Shown: piece after piece, positions 1 through 11,899 of the stretch
How positions within the stretch are numbered: the first letter of the stretch is position 1
Layout of the letters: each line of letters begins with the position of its first letter
Source: Heterocephalus glaber
Lineage: Eukaryota; Chordata; Mammalia; Rodentia; Bathyergidae
Reading direction: 5' to 3'
NCBI RefSeq assembly: GCF_000247695.1
Contig: NW_004624800.1
Location: 8,813,033 to 8,877,032 of the forward strand
DNA: 64,000 bases
Made by a program: the position numbers and the translations under genes
Notes under the pieces: generated by a model
What the model was told of the DNA's origin: nothing
Databases searched by the model: none
The model's input: only the letters and a program-made list of their open reading frames with translations

Positions 1-1698
1 GATGACATGATACTCTATATAGAAGACCCCAAGAACTCCACCAAAAGTCTTCTAGTCTTAATAACCAAATTCAGTAAAGTAGCTGGATACAAGGTCAACA
101 TACCAAAATCAGTAGCTTTTCTGTACATGAACAACAGACTCACTGAGAGAGAAATAGAGCAAACAATTCCTTTCACAATAGCATACAAAAAACTCAAATA
201 CCTAGGAATCAACCTAACAAAAGACATCAAAAACCTCTTCTCTGAAAACTATAGCACTCTGAAAAGAGAGATGGAAGATGATGTCAGAAAATGGAAAGAC
301 ATCCTTTGCTCCTGGGTAGGAAGAATCAACATAGTGAAAGTGGCCATACTTCTAAAACTGCTGTATAGATTCAATGCAATCCCAATTGAAATTCCAGCAG
401 CATACTTTGTGGACCTTGAGAAAACAATCCAAAAATTCATTTGGAACAAGAAGATACCTAGAATAGCAAAAGCAACTCTAGGCAACAGAGACATGGCAGA
501 GAGTATCACAATCCCCAACTTGAAACTATACTACACAGCTACTGTGATAAAAACAGCATGGTATTGGCAAAGAAACAGACCTGAGGACCAGTGGGACAGA
601 TTAGAAGATGCAGAATCAACTCCAGACACACTCAGCCACCTCATCTTCGACAAAGGAGCCAAACACCCTCACTGGAGGAAAGAAAGCCTGTTTCATAAAT
701 GGTGCTGGAAAAATTGGGTTTCAACTTGCGAAAGATTAAAACTAGACCTATATCTCTCATCATGCACTAAACTAAAATCAAAATGGATTAAAGATCCAAA
801 TTTTAAAACAGAAACCCTTAACCTGCTGGAACAGTGCTTAGGTAGAACTCTTGAAGACAATGGTGTAAGAAAAGACTTTATGAACAAAACCTCAGTTGCC
901 TGTGAGCTATTACAATCAACAAGTGAGATCCCTTCCAATTTAAAAGCTTCTGGACAGCAAGAGAGACCACCAACAGTGTGAAGAGACAACACCCAATATG
1001 GGGAAAAATTTGTTACCAGCTTTTCCTCAAAGGTCTACTATATAGACTATATAAAGAACTTTAAATATATCAGGGCTCTCAAATTTAAAGACCCAATCCA
1101 AAAATAGGCATCTGAAATGAATAGACATATCTCAGACAAAGAAGTAGAGATAGCAAATAAACATATGAGAAAATGTTCAACATCACTGGTCATTCGAGAG
1201 ATGTAAATGAAAACAATGCTGAGATTCCACCTCACCCCAAAAAGAATGGCTGCTATCATGAAATCAACCAATAACCAATGCTGGCGGGGCTGTGGGGAAA
1301 GAGGAACCCTGCTCCACTCCTGGTAGGAATGTAGACTGGTGCAACCACTGTGGAAATCAGTATGGAGATACCTCCAAGAAGTAGGACTGGAAGTCCCATT
1401 TGACCCATCTATTCCCCTACTGAGTATTTTCCCCAAAGAATTAATAGAACCATACCACAGTGATATATGTGCACCCATGTTCATAGCAGCACACAGTGTA
1501 ATAGCTAAAATTTGGAAGCAGCCCAAATGCCCATCAACTGGAGACTGGATAAAGAAAATGTGTGTTTTTTTTTTATATAAAATGGAGTACTAATCAGCCA
1601 TAAAATATGAGAAATTAGAGACATTTATTGCTGCATGGATGCAAATTGAGGCGACACTCTTAAGTGAAATAAATAGGATAGAAATGTATAAATACTGA
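1..1698 (+). pseudogene. L1 ORF2 C-terminal half, inactivated by stop codons
   Basis: ORF2p is the L1 endonuclease and reverse transcriptase; only the RT thumb side and C-terminal domain are here. Codons begin at the catalytic DD (GATGAC, bases 1-6), followed by [16 protein letters not shown]. The frame is open from 7 to 981 (324 codons) and then stays the same to about 1698. I see no frameshift, only in-frame stops at 979, 1105, 1204, 1324 and 1591. The C-terminal cysteine motif is recognisable at about 1276-1332 (CWRGCGERGTLLHSW, stop, EC), as are LVQPLWKSVW and IPLLSIF just after. The stop at 1324 falls where the family usually has Trp, so it is probably a TGG to TAG change. The copy is dead. 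Only the endonuclease and most of the RT are missing, and those lie outside the window. Confidence 0.93.
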
Positions 1699-1944
1699 AT
1701 AGTTTCTCTAGTGTGAGAAACTGAAAATGTAAATAGGGACTGAAAGGTATAATAGATAATGTAAAATAGGAAGACAAGGGGCAAAGGGGTAGGGGAAGTG
1801 GGAGGGGTAGGGGAAATGAAAAAAGGAAATGGAATCAATATTAGAAAATGTAAAAATGGAAACAAAGTCTTTGTAAATAGTGAGGGAAGAAGAGGGTGCA
1901 GGGAGGGCAGGGGAATAGGGAAAAAATAAGAAAAAACCCCAATT
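1..1944 (+). mobile_element. L1 (LINE-1) 3' part, rodent-type, truncated by window edge
   Basis: This is the 3' portion of an L1 retrotransposon. The window opens inside the reverse transcriptase domain, at the Asp-Asp of the FADD block, runs through the ORF2 C-terminus to about 1698, and continues into a purine-rich 3' UTR at about 1700-1940 with G-rich runs such as ggggaagtgggaggggtagg. The same 3' UTR recurs at 42312-42706 and 47272-47557 (plus strand) and 57570-57850 (minus strand), so it is one L1 lineage. Compared with those copies it lacks the last ~100 bases of the 3' UTR, and no poly-A or target duplication is visible at its right end. Sequence after 1945 matches an older L1 type. 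Confidence 0.93.
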
Positions 1945-2165
1945 GAGTATCCACATATATCATCCAATTCAAATTCAACCCACTTAAAATGGATTGTAGA
2001 CCTCAATGTAAAATATATAGAATAGTGAAAATTTTCAAAAGAAATAGAAAAGTTCTTTTGTGATTTAGGTTTAGGCAGATATTTCTTCTAAAATTCATAA
2101 AAATATAATCCGTTAAGGAAAAGCATTGATAAATAAAAATTAAAACTGATACTAACAGATACAGG
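1945..2165 (+). mobile_element. Older L1M-type ORF2 fragment
   Basis: Sequence from about 1985 (aaaatggattgtagacctc) to 2160 resembles the stretch of old mammalian L1M ORF2 upstream of the cysteine motif, including the AT-rich run near gataaataaaaattaaaac. It is diverged well beyond the L1 at 1-1944 and carries no open frame. The younger L1 probably inserted into or next to it. No terminal duplication was found to prove this. Confidence 0.6.
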
Positions 2166-4440
2166 TACCATATTGAGATGGCATTACACATACTACTTTT
2201 TCAAGTTTTATAAAAACAGTTTGAAGTAGACACTTACATCTTAAGATAAACACACCAAAATATAGCTAGATGATACTAGATACTTAAGGTTATACAGCTA
2301 ATGACCAGCATAGTAAAGATTTCAAACTAGTTCTTTCTTACTTATCTCCACTAATCCTGCCTTCCACTGGGCATCACGGGTGGTCTGTGCTTTCCACCTT
2401 TACTACACCCAACCCTACTGGGAACCACTTCATGGGGATATTTTATAAGAGATTCAACAGTGGATCATATGTACCATTACCATTGGCTGGTTAGATAGCA
2501 TCAAATCATGAGATATTATTTATTAATGTGTTTTCTTATATTTATGATAAATGAATATAAACTGTTATCTTTTCCTCTTTTTAATCTACTACTGTCCAAG
2601 CTTTTGATTTTTTTTATGTATGAATGCAAGAAATATTCTTCATCACTGCAAATCACGATTTCTATCTCCAGGTGAGAGAGAAGGCTTTACACCTCTTAAA
2701 GCCTGTCAAACATATGTAGATACAAAGCCTTCCTTGACCATTTAACTTGGTTGTCTATATTTCCTTCCTGTACAAAACTTTTAACCCTATTTATGTTAGG
2801 TGGTAACTCAGCAAACTCAATTTGCTTTCTGAGGTCAGAATTCAAGGAAAATATTTCAAGAATGCTTTGCCAAGTTGACACATTTTAATCATTGCTTCAC
2901 AGAAGAGCTCTGATGGGGAAGGTCTTGGCCACATCCGTCCAACTCCCAAATGACAGCTGCTGCTCTGTTTCCTCTTGCTAACACACCTGTCAAATTGCTG
3001 CAGCCCCTGCCTTTTCAGGAAACCGAGATGGACCCAGTCTGGGGAAAGATAAAATCTCATCCGTTTGCTTCAAAGTGACCATTTAGTTAAATGTGCAAGC
3101 AAATTGCTTCAGTTTTGCTTTCTGAATTTGACATAAATCAGTGACAGTTTCTAAACAGAGTCAAACACATTGCTAGAAGGATTTGTTTGTAATATACCTG
3201 ATTACTTTTGTTTTGTTTTGTTTTTGTTATTTCTAATTTTCATGATTCAGTGGTTTGAAAGACACCATGAATAGCAAGATGGGTGGAGGACAGTTTTGCA
3301 TAAGTACCTTTGCCAGGTAAACCTGTTTGGAATGCAGAGTTGCATTTGCAGTGATCTTCCCAGACAGAAAGAAAAGGGCAGTAAGAGAGGACCTTTGACC
3401 TTCAGTCAAAAGACTATGAAGGCTAAAAACATGCAGATCCAGAGTGACTGAAGGCTATTTTGGTGTTTAACAGGGTTGTGGTTTTACTCAATGGTTTGGC
3501 TTTGCTGCAGGATACTATGTTACAAATTTTCTAACTGTGCCTGTTTGCCATCTGTTTCTGAAAAATTATATCTGATAATAGACAATACAAAAGCATGACC
3601 TTGCTAAGCTTCAATGGAAACCACCCAAACAAAACCTATCAGAGTTCTTTTTTTAATTTGTAGAGAGATTCTTGGAGAAGAGAGGGAAAGGAAATTACAC
3701 AATTAAACCATCCTCACATTAAATTTTATTTAATCAAGAGGAAATCACTGAATCTTACAATGACTATTTTATAATTAGTCATTATTTTATGAGATAGTTT
3801 CCTTAAATATATTTAAGTGGACTTAATAGATTTAAAATCTAATCATATATTTTCCAATGGCTGTTGCTGAAAAACCTGTTGCATTAAACTAGTCATTATT
3901 TGTGTTTGATTTTTTAAAAAATGTAACGTAGAGTATGATCAATTATTTGCCAAGTTCACAAGAATTGATTATAAGTGGCATTTTTGTTTTCCAAAATCAA
4001 GTTTAATTTACAATGGAAAAATATTCTCAACAGGGATGATTTTCAAAAGAACATGTATTCTATGTTTACATACATATTGTATAAAACAAGCATGATTTAA
4101 GCCAATTACAGGAACCTTGAAATAAATATATCTTTTAAAACCTTGAATATTTGAAAAGAATTATATTCATGTGATACATTTATAGACATACAACTTGAGC
4201 ATGCATGGTAAACATTAGTTATATAAATTTATAATTATTTACATATTAATTAATAAGCTATGCTGACAGATTTCATTGTGGATTTTTTATATATTTGTCT
4301 GTTTTGTAAAAGAGGATTTAATTTTTATAAGAGATATTCATGTAACTTCCCAATTAAAACTTCCACAAATGCAATTTGGATTTTCATCTGAGTTTCTAGT
4401 AATCCTATAAGTCCATAACATGTGCCTGAAATTCACTTTA
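2166..4440. other. Unique-looking AT-rich sequence
   Basis: I recognise no gene and no repeat family here. A short (TTTTG)n-like run lies at 3205-3229. The stretch 2880-3080 is richer in G+C than its surroundings and has only short chance open frames. Confidence 0.5.
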
Positions 4441-4444
4441 CAAC

Positions 4445-5040
4445 TCAAGAAAATTGGCTTGTAGTTGTGCGGTGGGTTGACTAATGGTCAAGTAGTAATG
4501 CCCAGCTAAACTGAATCAGCGTGGTCTGAGCGTGGAGGATCCACCTGAAGATTGCTACCAATACCCAGAAAAAGAGAACTGGAGGGGAGGATCTTGGCCT
4601 GTGATTTTCTAGGAGAAGCTTGTTGCGAATTATTTTCCTGATGTGAACTTGGCTGATCTCATCCGAGGAGGAGCTTGGGGCCTTGCTGTCACTGGGAATG
4701 GCTGGTGTTTTCATCAGGGGAGCTCTGATCTTCACCATGAGCATCACTTCCTGGCTCCAATGTGGATCCCTCAGCTTGGTGGCAAAAATTCTTTATCTCA
4801 CCAGCATAGATTTTCTAGCTTCCACCACTGGCCTTTGGGCTTCCCAGGTGCAGATCCTCAATAAGGACAAGCGTGAGACATTGCTGTGGGCTCTAGACCA
4901 CTGGCTGGACTTGAGGAGGACATTGCCTTGGACTCTCAGCCTTTAGATGGACTTGTGTCGGAAACTTCTGGGATCTAGGCCCTCAGCTGAATCCTTTGGA
5001 CTTCTAGTGTGTGGCTAATCTCTTGCACTCCTTTGCATTT
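4445..5040. other. Unidentified GC-richer block
   Basis: About 600 bases with clearly higher G+C than the flanks. Short open frames of 73-88 codons lie on both strands and overlap one another (4481-4747 minus; 4643-4864 and 4683-4946 plus). None has a recognisable domain, and the overlap suggests compositional openness. It could be an old LTR or a decayed retrocopy. I cannot assign it. Confidence 0.35.
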
Positions 5041-6029
5041 CACCTTTTGGGTAATTATCTTAAAATAATCTTGTAAATTATGTGTCCTGTATTTAATGTA
5101 TTCCCTTGCCAAATCCTGCTGACTACAAGTTTCAAATCTTAGAAAAGTTCAAAATGACCCTTAACATGGTTTCTCCTAAAAGCCAAAGCCATTATTTCAT
5201 TTAGCATCATACTACAGTCATTTCATTCAAAAATATGGTACATTGAAAAGGCACAACCTGAAATTTAATTATATAACCAAATCAATATTAGAGATCAAAT
5301 TAACTACTTTTTTCCATCACAAATTACACAAATTTGAATATTATTTTGACTAAATTTTGACTCATGTATTTAAATTACAATCAATACTCTTTAACCTTAA
5401 TATTTATAAGTCATCTAGGTATGAAACACATTCATGCATATCATATCATTTATTTCTGAGAAGCTAACCTATTAGGCTCCTCGTCTCTCCATAAAACAAT
5501 ACATTCCAGGGTGAGTTACAAGAGCTACAAAAACCTCACAAGTCAATATAATGATACAGACAAGGGGAACCACACACATTCATCAGTGTAAACACAAGTG
5601 ACCCTCGCATGCCAAGCCATCTATCTGCTTTGAGCTGCCATCCTGCTGCCATCCTGCTGAGCCTGGCTCAGCTCCCTGACAGTAAATCTTTACACCATTA
5701 TTTTATCCCTCTTGCTGACAAGACATCTCATGCTGTGAGTAGCCAAATGTTTATGTGCAAGGACATCACGTCCATTATTGTCATTAGAGTTCTGTCCCCA
5801 TGCATGAGCCAGAAGTATTAAAGGCCAAATGAGTGAAAAAGAGTGCTCCCTCTGGGCCTCAGCTTCACACACTGAGCATGGTTTCCACAAGATATGTGAA
5901 GGGATTTACCTTTCTAAAATATATGAGCAATTGCTCTGAGACTCTAATTTCATACCAAGCAGTCACTGCAAATAACAAGCCCAGGAGAGTGCTGTGATGG
6001 AGCAAGTACTGGACAGATATGAGCTGTGT
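5041..6029. other. Unique-looking sequence, nothing recognised
   Basis: Mostly AT-rich. A small GC-richer patch at 5585-5690 contains two nearby copies of gccatcctgctg. No open frame exceeds what chance would give. Confidence 0.45.
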
Positions 6030-6090
6030 TTCACCAACTAACCACTCATGTGACCTTAGCCAATCACTTACCTTGGTTCTTTTTTCTCCT
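6030..6090 (+). repeat. Possible MIR fragment
   Basis: The segment catgtgaccttagccaatca followed by cttacctt resembles the tRNA-unrelated core of MIR SINEs (tgtgacctt...caa..cactta.ctt). It is too short and diverged to be firm. Confidence 0.4.
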
Positions 6091-6167
6091 CTCCTACTTT
6101 GTTCTCTTTTAAAAAGAAGCTTCTTGACAGAAAAAAACATATTTAGGGGTTAAGTGATCCAATGCCG

Positions 6168-6176
6168 TGACTATCT
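6168..6176. repeat. Left target-site duplication of SINE 6205-6300
   Basis: tgactatct, repeated at 6302-6310; the match continues imperfectly as ctttatt versus tttaag. Confidence 0.7.
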
Positions 6177-6204
6177 CTTTATTTTATTTATTTATTCTTT
6201 TTAA

Positions 6205-6300
6205 TTTTTTTTTTTTTTTTTTTTAGTACCAGGGATCGAACTCAGGTCCTTGTGCTTGTGAGTCAGGTGGTGGAGCCACTGAGCTAAATCCCTGTCCCCC
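6205..6300 (-). mobile_element. ID-type tRNA-derived SINE (minus strand)
   Basis: Read on the minus strand it starts with gggg, has ggatttagctcagtgg (box A), then gagttcgatccctggtac (box B region), and ends in a long A-run seen here as 20 T at 6205-6224. The tail continues as an A-rich, interrupted stretch to about 6177. The flanks tgactatct at 6168-6176 and 6302-6310 match exactly and are the likely target-site duplication. It is transcribed by RNA polymerase III where active and moves with L1 machinery. Confidence 0.92.
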
Positions 6301-6756
6301 ATGACTATCTTTTAAGATGAATAAACTTTCAAGATGATCACCAGTGCTCCCAAAGTTGATTCCCCAGTCACTATGATACAAAGATGCTCATGGGAAACTT
6401 AATTGTTTTGAGCTGAGTTTTTTCCTTAATCAATGACAATTCATGAGCAATCCAATACTGACTAACCAGTCCAATTTTGAAATGCAGAATTCCTTTGCCA
6501 AGACACTTTGGGATGTAACATGCTTTTCAAATAGTAGTTTATAAGTATTGGTAAATGTCAATACAAATGCTCTATTTCTAATAAGCAAAGATATAATCCC
6601 TACACTTAACATTTATACAAAATCCAGTATGGGACACTCTATGGAGGTAGGGACCTAGGTGTCTTGTTCACAATTATATTTTTACGTGTCTAAATTATAT
6701 CTAACACATAGAAAGTGCCTCAGGAATATTGAAAATGGTCTTTAAAGTTAAACCAC

Positions 6757-7168
6757 TATCATAGTTAGGATCCAGCATGTTCCCCCAAAACTCATTGTGT
6801 TGAAGGCTTAACTTTGACGATTTGAGTAGATCACAAGGGATGTACCTTTATCACATGGATCAATCAACTGTAAGTTCATGCCTTACCAGGCTAATTAGGA
6901 GGTAGGCCCTAATTGGATGAGGCACATCTCTGGTAGCTACCTTTGAGGAGTACACCTTGTCCCTGTTCGTTTCCTTCCAAGCTCCTCCCAATCCTCTGTG
7001 TTTCCTAGCTGCTGTAACTCCATTAGGCCTTCCACCATGATGTTTCTGCATTGGAGTCAGCCAAACATGGACTGAACCCTCAGAAACCATGAGCTAAAAT
7101 AAACCTTTCCTTCTTTAAATTGTGTATGTGTGGTATTTTGTCCCAGCAACACAAAGGTGACTAATACA
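6757..7168 (+). mobile_element. MaLR-type (ERVL-MaLR) solo LTR
   Basis: About 412 bases with the layout of mammalian MaLR LTRs. The opening tatcatagttaggatccagc is followed by a C-run and ctcattgtgttgaagg, as in the ORR1/MST/MLT1 group. A polyadenylation signal sits in gctaaaataaacctttcc near 7095-7112, and the end is ggtgactaataca. The start should be TG, so one base has probably changed. No internal gag or pol sequence flanks it, which fits a solo LTR. A 5-bp flanking duplication was not evident. Exact subfamily not assigned. Confidence 0.8.
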
Positions 7169-7174
7169 ATTACC

Positions 7175-8589
7175 ATGATTACAAGACACAAAGTAAGACA
7201 AAAGGAGATGGCTCTATGGATTTGATCCAGAATCAGGAACCAGTCACTTCAGATGAATTACTGCAACCCGCTTTATTTGAGGAGTTGTGGAAAGCTGTTC
7301 GTGGATTAGAAAGAGAAGCAGTTTATTGAGTAAATAACAAAAGCATATGAGCTGGCAAATTCTCCTGATCTTAGTCTTCCTTTCGCTTGAAATCACTCCC
7401 TCGGTCATTCCAGCTTTTAAAGTCCTCATCTTCCTAATAATAAAAGGCAAATGGGTTCAAAACATCAGCCTGGGGATGCTTCTGGACAAGAGTCCCTGGT
7501 CTGGGGATGATAGCTACAAAGTGATGGCACAAACTGACTGTCCATCTTACTTCACCACAATTTTCTTCATAGCTGCTTATATATAATTACTTTCTTCCTT
7601 TGTCTAGAAAATTACAATGTCCAATAGAAATAAACTGACACAATCCAGCTCCTTCTCTTCATTTAAATTCTGCATTTTGACTCATGTAATGATCTAGTTG
7701 ATCTGAAAATTTGTGTATGTCCAAATGTTCATTTCTATCTATTTCTTTATGTTTTTTTTAAATGACTGGATTTAAGATGAAAGAAGTCTCTAATACACTT
7801 TTGTTTCTCTTCTTTTAAGATTAAATCAGTTATTAGCAGTTATCCACACTGGAAATGCATCTCTGGAAGTAAAATGATTTTTAAAGGGGTAATGGAAGCA
7901 AAATATTTCAGTGAAGTCAAAAGTCTTACTAATAATACTTGTCAGGAATTGTTTGTTCAAAGATCTCAGAGGAACTGACATATTAATTAGTTCTGACAGC
8001 AGCCTGATATGGTGTCCACATCACAAATACAGGGCAGAAAGAGAAGGAGCCTATAGTGAGCTCATCAGAGAACCAAAGGTCTTAGTTCACTTTCCCAAAA
8101 GCCCATTCCACCACTCCATCCACAATTAAATTCACACATATACATTTACCTGGCTTTAATATTAGGTTTATTCTTTGTAATCAAATTTAAATCTTTTTCT
8201 TTCTCATCCTTGATTTGGTAGCATTTTCAAAGATACTTTCTTCATCATTGTTTGATTTAACCTTATTACTAATTTTATATCTATTTATCTCTTTAAGTAT
8301 CCTCTATGTTTAATTTCCTTTTTCTTATTTCTGCTTTCCCCCACTTATTTCTGCTTTTCAGCCTATCAAAATTTGTATCCTTTCCTCCTGTGCATGTTCT
8401 CTTAATTTGAGTAAGTTCAAGAAGTATGGGCTTATACAGTGATGCCAAAAGACACTTTACAGAAGCAGTTAATCTTTTGAATTAAAGCACGTGTAAAATT
8501 TTAGATATGATGTACCTTTTGTGACCTATTACATCATCATTGCCAATTATGCCCAAATAAATTCATTTATTTATTTGTGTAGTTGATTT
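7175..8589. other. Unique-looking sequence, nothing recognised
   Basis: T-rich and AT-rich sequence. The part at 7215-7590 is somewhat richer in G+C, but shows no LTR ends and no meaningful open frame. Confidence 0.45.
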
Positions 8590-9085
8590 CAAATGGAGAC
8601 AGACAGCAGTACAAGAAGATTATTGAGTTGTTTCCTCCTAGGAAGGACCCTATCCTTTACCTTGGTGTGCTATGCATATATGATTATCTATGTCAGCACA
8701 TGTATAACCTAGGGAAGAACTCCACAAAGTGGGAACTTTTTGGGTTGTAGAGTAAGTCAATGTTTACCTTTTAAAGCATAACCTGTTTTCCAAAGTTTGA
8801 ATACTTATTTTGCCTCTCCACAGCAGACCGTGAGAGCTCCTGTGTGTCCATATAATCCCAAACCCTTGGATAGTCCTGTCACATGAAATGACATCTTGTG
8901 ATTTATGGATACATTTTCCCAATTATTAAGAAGGTTGAATATCACTTCATATGTTTATAAGCTATTCTTGTTTTCTGTCCTGAGTAACATCTGCTAAGCT
9001 TCTGTTTATGGTTCTATATTCTTTTCCTATGGAAGTCCAATAAATCTTGTATGTTCTCTGGATAATAATATATTCATTTTTGGCT
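8590..9085 (-). mobile_element. Ancient L1M ORF2 3' end, antisense
   Basis: Read on the plus strand this shows the antisense pattern typical of old L1 ORF2 C-termini, in the right order: ctgttttccaaagtttgaat, then gagagctcctgtgtgtccat, then ttgaatatcacttcatatg, then tctggataataatat. All frames are broken. Ends are approximate. Confidence 0.72.
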
Positions 9086-11155
9086 TTCTAAATCTTTTTA
9101 TTTTTAAAATAATTCCTTCTAACCCATTTTCTTTCAAATGAGCTCAAATTTCTCAGTTTTCTATTCACTTCCCACACTGTCTGAGAATTAGAGGATCAGT
9201 AGGAAGGCTTGGAGTTTTTCCTGGCTTTCTGTAATTTCAGCCATACATTATCTAAAGTCTGTTTTATAAAGAATGTAATTGTTTTGAAATATAAGGAATG
9301 TTCACAGTAACTAATGTGCTATACTTCTAAAAGCTATAATTATGCATGTACTTATTACTATGTTGTTTTATTTCCTTTGAATCAAATGTATGCTTTACCA
9401 TGTACTCTCACAATCACATTGTTGAATGTGAAATAATCAGATTTTGTATATTTATTTTTAAGATTTTCAGGACTTTGATTCTGGAAATAAACAGAATGAT
9501 GAGAAGAAATAAGAAGAGGCAAAGCCTGTTGGAACATTACTGTAATAGTCTAAAAGAAACTTTATATGATTTTTAGATTATAGTAGTATCACTGAAGATG
9601 GAGAAAGATGAACAAAATTACATTAAGAAATCTTTCCTATTGAGAAAATGTAAAGTTTTGAAAAATGTATTAAATGAGAAGTCATATCACATTTAAAAGT
9701 ATAATATTAAGTGATTTCCACTATCTTCTGTTATTTTGGAATTGCATTTGAAAACATTGCAACATTTTTAAACAATGAAAAATTCAGGATTTTTTTCACT
9801 GAAATTTGAAATTACAACAATTTATACCTATATGAAATTAATTTTCCAGTATAGACCATGTATATATCATGTATGCCATAAGTTTTACTATTTGACACAA
9901 TTATCATGATCAACGATAAGAAAATATGTCAAGATATACTGCAGAAATTATTCATTACTATTTTAATAGGGGCTGTCATTGATCAATAAACTTGATTCTG
10001 CTATTGTTTTGGGTATTCAGCTACTTATAAGCTAGAAGATAGATAAGCAGCACAATTTCCTGAAAATAGCCTTTATTCAATACATATTTACTGGCTTATA
10101 CACAGATCCTTTCCCAGGTACAATTAGTTCTCTAAAACCATAGACTATTTATTGAAAACTTTTTTAAATTTAGGATGCAGAAAAGGGCAGTAAAATTCAT
10201 TTTTGTTTCCATGAATGATTTACTCTTTGCTTTAACCCTAGTGAGCCTGGTTTTCTTTTTCTTTCCCTCTGCCTCCTTCACTTTGTTACAGAGCAAGAGT
10301 AGTTTTCTCTTTGTCAGTCTGCTAACAATTAGATTTAATCTGATTAAACTGGGAATTATCCTGTGAACTCCAGTAATCAGCCACGTTCTCCCTTGTTGAT
10401 TTGATTCATTCCTACTCTTCTTGTTCCATTTAATAATTATTTTATCATTTCCAATTTGCTTCCAATAAATTAAACTAAATGCATCAAAGACATTCAAAGC
10501 AAATTAGCTTTTGGCTATGTCAGGTCTTACAGATCCAAAATATGATTTTGTTTTTCACTCCATAGTCTATAAATATGCATTACACATTGGGAAAAAGGTA
10601 CCTTCAAATTAATCTTCCATTGCTTCCAAAATGTTTGAGAATTCCTTCTAGGTCAAAAAAGTTTCATCTCATATCTATTATATCTTGTAGACTTAAAATC
10701 TTTGCAAGTTAATTTGTTTTAAAACCCTTTCATGTTTTTATAATTTAAAGACATTAATGATAAAATTTTTACTCAGATTAAAAATTTAGTTTTTATCTTT
10801 TTTCTAGGTAAAATATTTTCTAATCAAAAAAATTTCCCTAGATATGTCTTTTACTATTTTATCCTGAATGCAAATATAAAGAGGAAAGGGATCACTTTAC
10901 AAAGTAAAAAAGAGTTCAATTTTTGCACAGAGAAAATTGTGTATCTCTCCATCGCTCTATAATTTGGGACATAGAAATGTATAGTAATTTTTTCCCCAAA
11001 GGACCACTTCGAGATAACTTATTTAGAATCCAACATCTACATTTTTAAAAGATACTAAGCGGTGTATTTAAGTTCCTACACTAGTCTTCAAAATATCTTT
11101 GAAGAGCAGAAATATGAAAGTATTTTATGAGAAAGGTTTATCCAACCTGTGCTAT
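9086..11155. other. Unique-looking AT-rich sequence
   Basis: No gene or family recognised. The longest minus-strand frame, 10132-10497 (121 codons), is rich in Lys, Asn and Ser with no domain, as expected from AT-rich noncoding DNA. Confidence 0.45.
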
Positions 11156-11375
11156 CAAGGTCTTATGTACCTGTGTAGTTTCTGGCTATAGATCCCTGTG
11201 GGACTGTGTATGGCCGGGTCCCAGGCTTTGGTAGGTTGAGTATTACGGCGAGTGAAGACAACCAGGAAAATCTGGCAGCCCCGAAGTGATGGCGACCAAA
11301 GCTGTACCTAAATGTTTCTCAATTCATTGTCCATTAAATTCCTCTTGTACCGTGCTACTGTGTCCATACGGTCTA
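11156..11375. other. Short CpG-containing block of unknown origin
   Basis: A local patch with several CpGs (ggccgggtcc, attacggcgagtg, ccccgaagtgatggcgacc) in CpG-poor DNA. It begins near tgtatggccg and ends near ccatacggtc, which are roughly inverted, and contains cattaaattcc like a weak poly-A signal. A decayed LTR is possible but unproven. Confidence 0.35.
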
Positions 11376-11899
11376 AAAACATGGTAATTGTTTTCTTTTT
11401 AGATGGGAATCATTCTCAGGGTGACTGATAATGGAGTAAAATATTAAAAGAATGCTGTAATAAAAGGAATAGATAAAGAGATATGCACTTTTACAGGTGA
11501 AGTGGTTCCATCAGAGTGGGAAGATCAAGAAAAGTAAACATGGAGGTCAAGTTGCGGTCAAATCATTTCCCAGGTTTTCTCACGATCACCACCAACCACC
11601 CTCCCAAGATTTTTTTCTCTCTCCTGTTTTTCTATTTTATTACTCACGAGCGAACAAGGTGGAAGCTTACATCTTTTATGCCTACAGGTTTGTCCCAAGA
11701 TTAAGCACGTTATGTTTTATAAGAAGGAAGAGAAAAATGTTTCAGTGTTATGTCACTATGTTAATTATTTATCTTTTAAACCTAATCCCTTGGACAAGAT
11801 TCTTACACCGATATTAATATTTTTTCTTTTATCCTATAAGAAGGAACAAGATAAGATTCTTTCTTCTTCTTTTCTCGCATTTTTGAAAGCAGGAGGATT

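Noticed and set aside
6757..7168. 5-bp target duplication around the first MaLR LTR
   Set aside because: Flanks accac and attac share too little to count as a duplication.
10132..10497. 121-codon minus-strand frame
   Set aside because: Lys/Asn/Ser-rich composition of AT-rich DNA with no domain or conserved motif.
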